Assembly: GCA_023380915.1 (NCBI GenBank)
Contig: JAMCSM010000111.1
Coordinates: 1 to 64,000, forward strand
Reading direction: 5' to 3'
DNA: 64,000 bases
Source of the DNA: Actinomycetota bacterium
GTDB lineage: Bacteria > Actinomycetota > Humimicrobiia > Humimicrobiales > Humimicrobiaceae
This document shows, one piece after another, positions 27,479 to 35,945 of the stretch. Position numbers and translations under genes: made by a program. The notes under the pieces were generated by a model. It saw nothing but the letters and a program-made list of their open reading frames with translations, was not told the DNA's origin and searched no databases. Position 1 is the first letter of the stretch; every line of letters starts with the position of its first letter.

Positions 27479-28222
27479 ATGTCAGACAATATAAAAGTAA
27501 AGGTTGTAAATCTCATTAAAAAATTTGGAGGCTTACTCGTTCTGGATAATATTTCCTTTGAGGTTATGAATGGCGAGTTTCTCTGTATAGTAGGTCCTAC
27601 AGGGTGTGGGAAAACAACCTTCCTAAATAGTCTTACAAAGCTTTATGATATTACAGGCGGAGAGATTTTAGTAAACAACGAGCCTGTTAATTTGAAAAAT
27701 CACAATATATCTTATATTTTTCAAGAAGATTCGACAATGCCATGGCTTACGGTAGAACAGAATGTGAGCTTTGGACTTGATATAAAAAAAGTTCCTTTTA
27801 AAGAGAAAAAGGAAAAAGTTAATGAGGTTTTAGACCTGGTGGGTCTTACGTCTTTCCGTGGATACTATCCTCATCAGCTTTCAGGAAGCATGCTGCAACG
27901 TGTTGCCATTGCACGTGCCTTTGCCATAAATCCAGAACTTCTGCTTATGGATGAGCCTTATGGGCAGCTTGATATTGAGCTCAGGTTCAATCTAGAGGAT
28001 GAGCTTATCAAACTGTGGGAAAAAACAAAGACTACCGTTTTGTTTATTACACACAACATAGAGGAAGCGGTATATCTGGGGCAAAACATACTTGTCCTCA
28101 CAAACAAGCCCACAAAGATTAAAAAGAAAATAGAGGTTGACTTGCCAAGACCTCGCGATATAACATCACCTGATTTTGTGAAGCTGCGTAGCGATGTAAC
28201 AGAGCTAATAAAGTGGTGGTAG
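27479..28222 (+). CDS. ABC transporter ATP-binding protein, second
   Basis: 247-residue nucleotide-binding subunit. Start chosen at ATG 27479, 8 bases after TTGGAGG; an in-frame TTG at 27464 overlaps that site. Walker A IVGPTGCGKTTFLN, Q-loop FQEDSTMPWL, Walker B LLLMDEPYGQLD and switch His FITHNIEEA are all intact. The signature reads LSGSMLQRVAIARA, with Ser in place of the second Gly. Together with the altered switch residue of the first ATPase this suggests one canonical and one degenerate catalytic site in the dimer. Confidence 0.88.
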   Translation: MSDNIKVKVVNLIKKFGGLLVLDNISFEVMNGEFLCIVGPTGCGKTTFLNSLTKLYDITGGEILVNNEPVNLKNHNISYIFQEDSTMPWLTVEQNVSFGLDIKKVPFKEKKEKVNEVLDLVGLTSFRGYYPHQLSGSMLQRVAIARAFAINPELLLMDEPYGQLDIELRFNLEDELIKLWEKTKTTVLFITHNIEEAVYLGQNILVLTNKPTKIKKKIEVDLPRPRDITSPDFVKLRSDVTELIKWW

Positions 28223-28440
28223 AACCGGAGGAGAACCTATAAGAATCCCTAATATTTATGTTTGATTCACTTAATAGACACGTGTGTCTGTTTACGGCTG
28301 TGAATTACAACAAAGGAGGGTGACAATTTTTTCAGTTATATTGAGGAAATTAGACTTATGTGAAGTATAATTCCTGCTTCTGGAGTACAGTTTGGGCAAC
28401 TGAGTATATAATAAAAATAAAAACGGAAAGATGTTAGACT

Positions 28441-29562
28441 ATGCCACCAGTAAACATACTTATAAAACCTGCCTCGTCTGCCTGCAATCTAAGATGCAAA
28501 TACTGCTTTTACAAGGCAATTGCCGAAAACCGTAAAATTCCAAATGCAGGCATGCTTAGCGAAGATATGCTTGATCTGATGGTCAAAAAGGTCCTTGAGT
28601 TTGCAGATGATCACTGCGGTTTTGCTTTTCAGGGTGGAGAGCCTACCCTTGTTGGGCTGAAATTTTTTAAAAAGCTTATTGAGCTTCAGAAAAAATACAA
28701 TACTAAAAGAGTAGTAATTAATAATACCCTCCAGACAAACGGCTATACGATTGACGAGGAATGGTGCCGTTTCCTGACAGAAAATAATTTTCTTGTAGGG
28801 CTTTCTCTTGACGGTCCTCAGGAAATACACAATCTTAACCGGAAAACCGTGTCTGGCGGTGATACCTATAACCGTCTAATGAAAACGGCAGCACTATTTT
28901 ATAAATTCAAGGTACAATTAAATATTCTATCTGTTGTAACAGGCTTAACTGCACGAAAAATTGAGAAGATATATAACTTCTATAAGAAAAATGGGTTCAG
29001 GTATTTACAGTTTATTCCTTGTCTTGAGCCACTTGAAGTAGAGAGGGGAGGCACCGATTTCTATCTTTCGCCTGAGGTTTACTCGAAATTTTTATGTCAG
29101 CTTTTTGACCTGTGGTTTGACGATTTCAAGAAGGATAAATATATAAGCATACGCCAGTTTGATAATTACATTAATATTATGGCGGACATGCCTCCAGAGG
29201 CCTGCAACATGAATGGAAAATGTTCAATACAATTTGTAATAGAAGGTGATGGAAGTGTTTACCCGTGTGACTATTATGTTTATGACAAATGGCGGATTGG
29301 CACAATAGGTGAAAACTCCCTTGCCGAAATGATATCGGGGGATGTGGCAAAAAGCTTTGTTGCAGAATCAGTAAAGCTTCCTGAGAAGTGCAGAATATGC
29401 CGATATGTGGATTTATGCCGCAATGGTTGTAAAAGAGACAGGATACTAACCGCAGATGGAGAGATGCAGACTGCCTACTGTAAGTCCTATAAGGAGTTTT
29501 TTGAGTACACTCTACCGCGCCTACAGGAGGCTTCTTTGATTGTCGAACGTATGAGAATGTAA
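28441..29562 (+). CDS. Anaerobic sulfatase-maturating enzyme (radical SAM, SPASM domain)
   Basis: 373 residues. The radical-SAM cluster motif CNLRCKYC gives C15, C19 and C22, followed by FAFQGGEPTL and LQTNGY. The C-terminal SPASM part holds two more clusters (Cys in GKCSIQ, YPCDYYVYDKWRIGTI, CRICRYVDLCRNGCKRDR). This architecture is anSME, which oxidises the active-site Cys or Ser of sulfatases to formylglycine without oxygen. The Cys-type sulfatase at 30180 is the obvious client. Both are cytoplasmic by sequence. No strong ribosome site before the ATG. Confidence 0.93.
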   Translation: MPPVNILIKPASSACNLRCKYCFYKAIAENRKIPNAGMLSEDMLDLMVKKVLEFADDHCGFAFQGGEPTLVGLKFFKKLIELQKKYNTKRVVINNTLQTNGYTIDEEWCRFLTENNFLVGLSLDGPQEIHNLNRKTVSGGDTYNRLMKTAALFYKFKVQLNILSVVTGLTARKIEKIYNFYKKNGFRYLQFIPCLEPLEVERGGTDFYLSPEVYSKFLCQLFDLWFDDFKKDKYISIRQFDNYINIMADMPPEACNMNGKCSIQFVIEGDGSVYPCDYYVYDKWRIGTIGENSLAEMISGDVAKSFVAESVKLPEKCRICRYVDLCRNGCKRDRILTADGEMQTAYCKSYKEFFEYTLPRLQEASLIVERMRM

Positions 29563-29827
29563 TGCTATGTTTTAGTTGTTGGATTAAAGAGCATATAAAT
29601 AATTTAAAGGAAAAAAATACTAAAATATCAATGTCATAACCGTACTAATCTCTATGATGATAGTAAAATTTAAGTAATTTTTCAGAACTCTTATGATAGA
29701 GCAAGCGTATATGTTCAGCTCTGAAGAACAAAATTTCTTCTCACCTTAAGAAGCTCTATTTTTCCCATAAAATAGGGATTTTCTGCTGACTAAAAAATAT
29801 TTTAAAAATATTTTTCTCACCATTAGT

Positions 29828-29856
29828 TTGACAATGATTTATAATTAAGGTAAAAT
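29828..29856 (+). promoter_or_regulatory. Promoter of the sulfatase gene
   Basis: TTGACA (29828-29833), exactly 17 bases, TAAAAT (29851-29856). The LacI palindrome starts inside the -10 box. Layout is the same as before iolN and the GAPDH operon. Confidence 0.8.
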
Positions 29857-29874
29857 CGTTTACGTAAACGATTT
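29853..29874. promoter_or_regulatory. Perfect 22-bp LacI-family operator (sulfatase promoter)
   Basis: AAATCGTTTAC followed by its exact reverse complement; the centre is 29863/29864. All 11 pairs match, the strongest of the three sites. Operators of this form (CpG centre, A/T-rich arms) belong to LacI/PurR-type repressors, and two such regulators lie within 11 kb downstream. Confidence 0.85.
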
Positions 29875-29984
29875 AATATATTCAAATATCATCTTTGTAA
29901 TATTAATTTATTGCTAAAAAAGATATAAAAGTAAATAAAAAAGATATAAAAATAAAGATAGAGCAAAAAAAGAGGGAGAGCATA

Positions 29985-30077
29985 GATGAGTAAGTGGAAA
30001 TTGGAAAACTGGAACTAAAATTACATTGAAAAAGAAATTATCAGAATTGTTTGGGACACTAATATGAGAATGTAGTA
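29985..30077 (+). pseudogene. Short reading frame like the start of iolN, in the sulfatase leader
   Basis: After GAGGGAGAG the frame reads MSKWKLENWN then a stop, continuing in frame as NYIEKEIIRIVWDTNMRM to another stop. iolN starts MSKWQIPAKGG at a similar distance from its own operator. So either this is a leader peptide or the remnant of a gene once started like iolN, now replaced by the sulfatase. The rest of the 617-base gap 29563-30179 holds the promoter, the operator and AT-rich repeats of AAAGATATAAAA. Confidence 0.4.
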
Positions 30078-30179
30078 AGAATAAAAGAGGTATTTCTCCA
30101 AAATGACATAGGAGAGTAATTCCAGTTATAATAAAGATTTATAAAAAGACAGAGATAATAGAAAGGATTACAGAATATT

Positions 30180-31682
30180 ATGGCTAATCAAAAGAATAAA
30201 CCGAATATTTTAATGATCATTACAGATCATCAGGCATTTTATAATCACAACAGGCCTGGTACATTTGAAATTGAGTATCCCAGATATAAAAAATTTATTT
30301 CTGAAGGTGTTTGTTTCAATAATGCATATTCTGTATGCCCAATATGTACACCAGCACGCGCAAGTATTATGACAGGTTTATACCCCTCAAAACATGGAAT
30401 TGTATGGAATCCCAATCAAAATTATTTTGGTAATTTGCTTGATTTCAGAAGTGGTCAACAACTCTATAGTCATCACCTTTCAAAAGCGGGATATCGCAAT
30501 GCCTATATTGGCAAATGGCACTGTGGACATGAGAGAATACCGATTGATTATGGGATTGAAGGCTGGTCGCTTCCAGATTATGGAAAGGTATATATGTCTG
30601 ATGAATACCATAAATATGCAGCACAAAAAGGTCTCGGAGATGCACGTGCTTATATTGAACACTTCTCAAGAATTCCTGAATGGGAAGGTCAGATATTGAC
30701 ACTTCATGACCCATCTGAATGGGCATTTATGGGTGGTGGATGCGGAATCTTGCAGGGTCCACCTGAGGCACATGAAGATAATTTTGTTGCGCATCTTACC
30801 GTAGAAAAGCTAAGAGAGTTAGCTGCAGCAAACCAACCTTGGAGCATAGTTGCAAGCTTCTGGGGCCCACATGAACCTTACTTTCCATCGGAACCTTATG
30901 CATCCATGATTAACCCTTCGAGTATCCCTGAATATCCTAGTTTTCATGATAATCTGGAAGGTAGACCGGTTAGATATTTGATTCATCGTGATTATCATTA
31001 TCCTGATGTCAAAAAATGGAACAAAGATTGGTCAGTATGGCAGGATATCCTAGCCAAATGCTATGGACAGGCACTTCAAAATGATGCAGCAATCGGAAGC
31101 ATACTTGACGCATTGGAGGAATTGTGGCTTTATAACAATACAATTGTTTTATGGTGTGCCGATCATGGTGATGGAATAGCAAGTCATGGCGGACTTTGGG
31201 ATAAAGGATCTACTTTTACGGAAGAAGTAGCGCGTATCCCAATGGCGATCCGCTGGCCTGACCGATTTAAAGAAAGCCGTAAAATTGAAAAGTTTGTAAG
31301 TAATATGGACTTTACGGCAACAATGCTGAAAGCGGCTGGTTTAGATGTTCCTGAAGATATGGACGGCAGGAGTCTGATCCCTTTATGTGAAAATAAAGAT
31401 ATAGACTGGCCTGATCAGCTGATTTGTGAACATAACGGTCATTATCAAAATATTTTACAAAGGATTATAATGTATGATAAATATAAATATGTTGCTGCAT
31501 TATATGATGCAGATGAGTTGTATGACCTGAAAGAGGATCCTTATGAAATGAAAAATCTTATTAATTCATCACATTATAAGGCTGTAAAGGAAGAGTTGAG
31601 GATGAGATTAATCAGGCATATTGAACAGAATAATGACCATAGAGCTGATTATCTAGCAGATGCGTTAAAGAATGGATTCTAA
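30180..31682 (+). CDS. Sulfatase, Cys-type, cytoplasmic
   Basis: Formylglycine-dependent sulfatase of 500 residues that hydrolyses sulfate esters. The modification motif C-x-P-x-R is C56-T-P-A-R in VCPICTPARASIMTGLYPSKHG-type context, the Cys form processed by anSME. Metal ligands: D16 in IITDHQ and Asp/His in WCADHGDGIASHGG; substrate-side His in GKWHCGH. There is no signal peptide (it starts MANQKNKPNILMIITD), so desulfation happens inside the cell after import. That matches the ABC importer and the maturase upstream. The preferred ester cannot be read from sequence. A perfect LacI operator controls it. Confidence 0.9.
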   Translation: MANQKNKPNILMIITDHQAFYNHNRPGTFEIEYPRYKKFISEGVCFNNAYSVCPICTPARASIMTGLYPSKHGIVWNPNQNYFGNLLDFRSGQQLYSHHLSKAGYRNAYIGKWHCGHERIPIDYGIEGWSLPDYGKVYMSDEYHKYAAQKGLGDARAYIEHFSRIPEWEGQILTLHDPSEWAFMGGGCGILQGPPEAHEDNFVAHLTVEKLRELAAANQPWSIVASFWGPHEPYFPSEPYASMINPSSIPEYPSFHDNLEGRPVRYLIHRDYHYPDVKKWNKDWSVWQDILAKCYGQALQNDAAIGSILDALEELWLYNNTIVLWCADHGDGIASHGGLWDKGSTFTEEVARIPMAIRWPDRFKESRKIEKFVSNMDFTATMLKAAGLDVPEDMDGRSLIPLCENKDIDWPDQLICEHNGHYQNILQRIIMYDKYKYVAALYDADELYDLKEDPYEMKNLINSSHYKAVKEELRMRLIRHIEQNNDHRADYLADALKNGF

Positions 31683-31733
31683 AATTCTCTATTATGAGTT
31701 TATCACAAAACCAACTTTGATAAGAGAAACCAG

Positions 31734-31776
31734 ACCCGTAATTGCCTATATTTATAAGTGATTACGGGTTTTCTTG
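31734..31776 (+). terminator. Rho-independent terminator after the sulfatase gene
   Basis: ACCCGTAAT (31734-31742) and ATTACGGGT (31761-31769) form a 9-bp stem followed by TTTTCTTG. The remaining gap to 32304 is AT-rich with no gene that I can recognise. Confidence 0.75.
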
Positions 31777-32304
31777 TGTCATAAATTAATTTATGCGCCG
31801 ATTAATTTAACAGCAATTCAGACATAAGGAAATTATAGTAAAATATAATCTTAAATTCTAATCCGTATTAAAATTTTGCCGCAAATCAAAAAAATATTAA
31901 TTTTTACTTGAAAATTGGATAAATAATCCTGACTTGTCAGTTAGCCCTCATTTTACTACCAAAATCATCTAATTTAAGCAGAATTGGCGTAATCTTTTAA
32001 AGAAATACTTGGAGAGATCATATCTTTGAATTAAAATGGAATTTGTATATTTTATTCTCTTGATTTATTATTTTCCTTAATTTGGTAAGTTGATTTTTTT
32101 GAATTTAACATTAAGTTTATAATAAATGAAAGTTTTTTAATTATTTATTGCAGAATAAAATATTTATACTCTGTTATTATTTGATAGTTTTAAAGGGAGG
32201 TTTATTGATATCTATAATTTTTTAATTAAATTGTCGTTATTTTTAATATATTTATGATTAATTATCAAACAGACACTAATTAAAATAAAAGGTCGGGTGT
32301 TCTT

Positions 32305-33318
32305 ATAACAAATATAAAAGACATAGCAAAATATGCTGGAGTTTCTGTAGCAACTGTATCGCATGTTCTAAATAATACTAGGTTTGTCAGTGAAGAATTG
32401 CGTGGCAGAGTAAATAAAGCAATAGAAGATTTGGATTATCACCCAAATGTAATGGCAGGAAGTCTGAGGTCACGTAAAACAAAGACGATTGGTTTAATCG
32501 TCCCGGATAATTCTAATCCGCTTTTTGCTGCAATATCAAGATCAATAGAGCAAGTTAGTTCGGATTTAAATTATACCGTAATGTTGTGTAATTCTTCCTA
32601 TAGTCTTGAAAACGAATTGAGATATATTAATGTCTTAAGATCAAAGAGCGTAGATGGAATAATTATTTTGCCAACAACTACTATTCCAGATCATTTAAAT
32701 CAATTAGTGGAAAATATGCTGCCTGTAATAGTTCTGCATCATATAATACCAAAATTTAAAACAGGTTTTGTTTTAGTTGATAATTTTAAAGGCGCTTATG
32801 ATGCGGCAGTTCATTTAATAGACCTTGGTCACAAGAATATAGGGTACATAGATAGACCGATAGTTCTTCCACACAGTTTAGAAAGATTAAATGGTTTTAA
32901 GCAAGCTTTAAAGGATCATAATATGGAAGTTGATGATGATATTATTATCCAAAGCAACGGTTTTGGTTATAAAGACGGATATGAAACAATGGAAAAACTT
33001 CTAAGAAGAAATCATCCTTTAACTGCTTTAATGGCTTTTAATGACATAACGGCTATAGGAGCTATGGAAACTATCACTGATCATGGCTTAAAAGTGCCTG
33101 ATGATATTTCCGTAGTTGGTTTTGACGATATAGAAATATGTTCGTTCATACGTCCGAGACTGACAACTATCCACTTTCCGAAGTATAAAATAGCGGAATA
33201 TGCTGTGAAGATGCTGTTAAAAAAAATAAACAATCCTGAAAAAATAAAAGACTTTGAAAAGAAAGTACTACCCCTTCGTCTTGTTGTAAGAGACTCTACG
33301 GCAAAGGTTAAAGAATAA
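32305..33318 (+). CDS. LacI family transcriptional regulator with probable ATA start
   Basis: About 337 residues: LacI helix-turn-helix (NIKDIAKYAGVSVATVSHVL), hinge AGSLRSRKTKTIG, and a ribose-binding-protein-like sensor domain ending with a DIEICSFIRPRLTTI segment. From the in-frame TAA at 32281 to the helix-turn-helix there is no ATG, GTG or TTG. An ATA at 32305 stands exactly where PurR-like proteins have Met, with GGGTG 5 bases upstream. A TTG at 32398 would remove the DNA-binding helix and is not credible. The SVATVSHV recognition helix is PurR-like and fits the CpG-centred palindromes at 17809, 29853 and 33455. The effector is probably a sugar or cyclitol. Confidence 0.82.
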   Translation: MTNIKDIAKYAGVSVATVSHVLNNTRFVSEELRGRVNKAIEDLDYHPNVMAGSLRSRKTKTIGLIVPDNSNPLFAAISRSIEQVSSDLNYTVMLCNSSYSLENELRYINVLRSKSVDGIIILPTTTIPDHLNQLVENMLPVIVLHHIIPKFKTGFVLVDNFKGAYDAAVHLIDLGHKNIGYIDRPIVLPHSLERLNGFKQALKDHNMEVDDDIIIQSNGFGYKDGYETMEKLLRRNHPLTALMAFNDITAIGAMETITDHGLKVPDDISVVGFDDIEICSFIRPRLTTIHFPKYKIAEYAVKMLLKKINNPEKIKDFEKKVLPLRLVVRDSTAKVKE

Positions 33319-33424
33319 AAAATCTTTAAGATTATTAATTTATTTTATTTTTTTAATTCACATCTGTTTCACATATAAATCCTGTATTTTTAATATTCTT
33401 TTAGCATGAAATTAAATTTTAAAT

Positions 33425-33453
33425 TTGACAGCAAGAACTTTTTAATATAATAT
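33425..33453 (+). promoter_or_regulatory. Promoter of the GAPDH-PGK-LarA-transketolase operon
   Basis: TTGACA (33425-33430), 17 bases, TAATAT (33448-33453); a perfect TATAAT at 33446 with 15-base spacing is an alternative. The LacI palindrome follows directly. Confidence 0.7.
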
Positions 33454-33454
33454 T

Positions 33455-33476
33455 TAATCGTTTACGTAAACATTTA
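33455..33476. promoter_or_regulatory. LacI-family operator (GAPDH operon)
   Basis: TAATCGTTTAC and GTAAACATTTA around centre 33465/33466; nine of 11 positions symmetric. The core AATCGTTTACGTAAAC is identical to the sulfatase site. Confidence 0.8.
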
Positions 33477-33576
33477 AATCAAATTGAAAATTTCTAAATT
33501 TTTTTATTTTTCTAGGCCGACAAGTGAAAAATATACTGTTGAAATAAAAAAATATTTTAGATAAAAGGAGTGAAAG

Positions 33577-34596
33577 ATGAAAAAGATAAAAGTAGGAGTA
33601 GCAGGATATGGTGTTATAGGACAGCGTCTGGCTGACGGTATTGTTAAACAGGATGATATGGAACTCGTTGGAGTTGTTGATGTTGCACCGACTCTGTCAA
33701 TAAGAGCACTTTATGACAGTCCCAAGCCTTATGATCTATATGTTGTCGATGATTCAATGAAAGCTTTCTTCGAGGCAGAAAAAATACCTGTAAAAGGTAA
33801 TTTTGATGATCTGCTGTCCAGGGTAGATATAATGCTTGATGCTGCGCCCGGCGGAGTAGGTATTAAAAACAAGGAAATATATAAGGCAAAAGGTGTTAAA
33901 GCAATATTTCAGGGCGGAGAGAAAAATGAAGTAGCCGATGTATTCTTTCATGGGTATGCAAATTATCCAAAAGGTGTTGGAAAAGATTATCTAAAACTAA
34001 CCTCCTGTAATACTACGGGTTTTATAAGAGCAGTTGATTGTATTGACAAGGCAGTTGGAGTAGAAAGAGTTGTTGTTACAATAATACGTAGAGTTGCGGA
34101 TCCGGGTGATACCCATAGAGGTCTTGTTGATGTGGCGCAAGTTGAAAAAGTACCAAACCATCAGGCGAAAGATCTGATGTTAATAATGCCCCATATAGAA
34201 GCAACAGGAGCCCTTATTCATGTTCCCACAACTCACGGTCATATAATTACCATACTTGCGACCCCTAAGAAAAAAATATCTGTAGATGAAGCTATTTCCT
34301 TATTTGAAGCCCACCCAAGGATAAAAGTTGTTGATATAGCTAAGGGCTTTAATTCAAATACAGCACTATTTAAATATGCAAGAGATAAGGGAAACAAAAG
34401 AGCTGACATGTATGAGATAGGGCTATTTAGAGAAATGGTTGCCTTAAGTGGCGACAACCTGTTCTTTACAATAAGTATTCCGCAAGAATCTGTAGTAATA
34501 CCTGAAACAATTGATGGCATTAGGGCTAGTCTGTCTCTTCAAACTGATGGAAAAGAAGCTGTTAAGCTAACTAATAAATATTTGGGCATGGAGTAA
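33577..34596 (+). CDS. Type II (archaeal-type) glyceraldehyde-3-phosphate dehydrogenase
   Basis: 339-residue homotetrameric enzyme oxidising glyceraldehyde 3-phosphate to 1,3-bisphosphoglycerate with NAD(P). The Rossmann start VGVAGYGVIGQRLADG, the catalytic C144 in LTSCNTTGF and the RRVADPGDTHRG and PTTHGHI segments are those of the archaeal class, not of bacterial GapA. This form is uncommon in bacteria, suggesting ancient transfer. A good AAAGGAG site precedes the ATG. pgk follows by 6 bases, so both lower-glycolytic steps are induced together, under the LacI operator shared with the sulfatase and iol genes. Confidence 0.92.
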   Translation: MKKIKVGVAGYGVIGQRLADGIVKQDDMELVGVVDVAPTLSIRALYDSPKPYDLYVVDDSMKAFFEAEKIPVKGNFDDLLSRVDIMLDAAPGGVGIKNKEIYKAKGVKAIFQGGEKNEVADVFFHGYANYPKGVGKDYLKLTSCNTTGFIRAVDCIDKAVGVERVVVTIIRRVADPGDTHRGLVDVAQVEKVPNHQAKDLMLIMPHIEATGALIHVPTTHGHIITILATPKKKISVDEAISLFEAHPRIKVVDIAKGFNSNTALFKYARDKGNKRADMYEIGLFREMVALSGDNLFFTISIPQESVVIPETIDGIRASLSLQTDGKEAVKLTNKYLGME

Positions 34597-34602
34597 ACCT
34601 AT

Positions 34603-35853
34603 ATGAAATACCAAATAAATACTTTAGATGATTTTAATTTTAAATCGAAAGTTGTACTGGCCAGATTTGACCTAAATTCTCCTTACAATAAAGAAAGTCA
34701 AAAGCTTAGTGATACCGAAAGAATAAAAGCAGCTATACCGACAATAACGGAATTGTCCCAAAAAGGAGCAAGGCTTACTATTCTAGCTCATCAGGGAGGA
34801 GACCTTGAATATCATAATTTTATTTCCACCGAGATTCATGCCGGTGTACTATCTGACCTTCTTGGAAAGAAAGTTGATTTTATTGATGATGTGTGCGGTC
34901 CTGCAGCAAGGCAGGCAATAAAAAATCTTACAGATGGCCAGATACTGCTTCTGGATAATGTCAGATATATGGCAGAGGAAATGACTTTATTTGAAACTAA
35001 ATTAAAGTTAACCCCGCAGCAGCAGGCCGAGACAATAGTAGTCAGAAAATTGGCTCCGCTAGGGCAAATATATGTATGCGATGCTTTTGCAGCAGCTCAC
35101 AGGGGCCAGCCTACATTGGTTGGTTTTGAAGAACTTCTTCCTTCTGCCATGGGCAGGCTTTTTGAGAGAGAATATGAAGTTTTATCAAAAATTATTAATT
35201 CCCCTAAACATCCCGAAGTATTTCTTTTAGGCGGTGCAAAAATAGAAGATGCTTTTGATATGATGCCTAAAGTTTTAGGTGATGGGATTGCCGACAAAAT
35301 ATTAACTGCCGGTCTTCTGGCACATTTATTTATGTTAGCTAAGAATATGGATATAGGGGAAGCATCTAAAAAGGTGGTTTATGATAAAAAATTGGATAAG
35401 TTTCTTGATATTGCCAAAGAAATTTTATCGAAATATGAAGATAAGATACTAATACCTGTGGATTTTGCCTCTTCGAATAATGGTCGTATCGAATTTGGTA
35501 TTGATAAACTACCTTCGGAATTACCCATATTAGATATCGGAAGCAAAACTATTGACCTGTATAAAAAAGAAATATCCAAAGCTGCAACAGTATTTACAAA
35601 TGGACCGGCAGGTGTATTTGAGAAACCGGAAACCGAAGCAGGAACCAGAGAACTTCTAACGCATATTGCCAAATCACAGAACTTCTCGGTAATTGGAGGA
35701 GGAGATTCAATTTCTGCAGTTAACAAATACGGGCTAAAAGAAGATTTTTCTTATGTATGTACCGGCGGGGGAGCTATGGTGAGATTTTTATCTGGTGAGG
35801 AGCTTCCAGTAGTTGCTGCACTTAAAAAATCAGCCGCAAGATTCAAAAAATAA
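34603..35853 (+). CDS. pgk: Phosphoglycerate kinase (archaeal-like)
   Basis: 416 residues, two-domain kinase moving the acyl phosphate of 1,3-bisphosphoglycerate to ADP. Motifs: LARFDLNSPY (the N-terminal RxDxN substrate loop), TILAHQGG in place of bacterial SHLGRP, DNVRYMAEE, CDAFAAAHR and the nucleotide-loop SVIGGGDSISAV with GGGAMVRFLSGEELP. The AHQ and DNVR(Y/F) variants are those of archaeal PGKs, matching the archaeal type of its GAPDH partner; the pair probably came together. Starts 6 bases after GAPDH. Confidence 0.92.
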   Translation: MKYQINTLDDFNFKSKVVLARFDLNSPYNKESQKLSDTERIKAAIPTITELSQKGARLTILAHQGGDLEYHNFISTEIHAGVLSDLLGKKVDFIDDVCGPAARQAIKNLTDGQILLLDNVRYMAEEMTLFETKLKLTPQQQAETIVVRKLAPLGQIYVCDAFAAAHRGQPTLVGFEELLPSAMGRLFEREYEVLSKIINSPKHPEVFLLGGAKIEDAFDMMPKVLGDGIADKILTAGLLAHLFMLAKNMDIGEASKKVVYDKKLDKFLDIAKEILSKYEDKILIPVDFASSNNGRIEFGIDKLPSELPILDIGSKTIDLYKKEISKAATVFTNGPAGVFEKPETEAGTRELLTHIAKSQNFSVIGGGDSISAVNKYGLKEDFSYVCTGGGAMVRFLSGEELPVVAALKKSAARFKK

Positions 35854-35945
35854 TTATGATTTTAAGGGAAAAATGTAAAGCCCTCATTATAACTAAATAT
35901 TAAAAACAAATTATTAAATACAGAAAAAGAATAGAGGAAAATTAC

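Noticed and set aside
28276..28289. Palindrome AGACAC-GT-GTGTCT before the sulfatase maturase
   Set aside because: Only 6 bp, no promoter beside it and no second copy, so I do not call it an operator.
32398..33318. Truncated LacI starting at TTG 32398
   Set aside because: That start would delete the helix-turn-helix, which is perfectly preserved in frame upstream.
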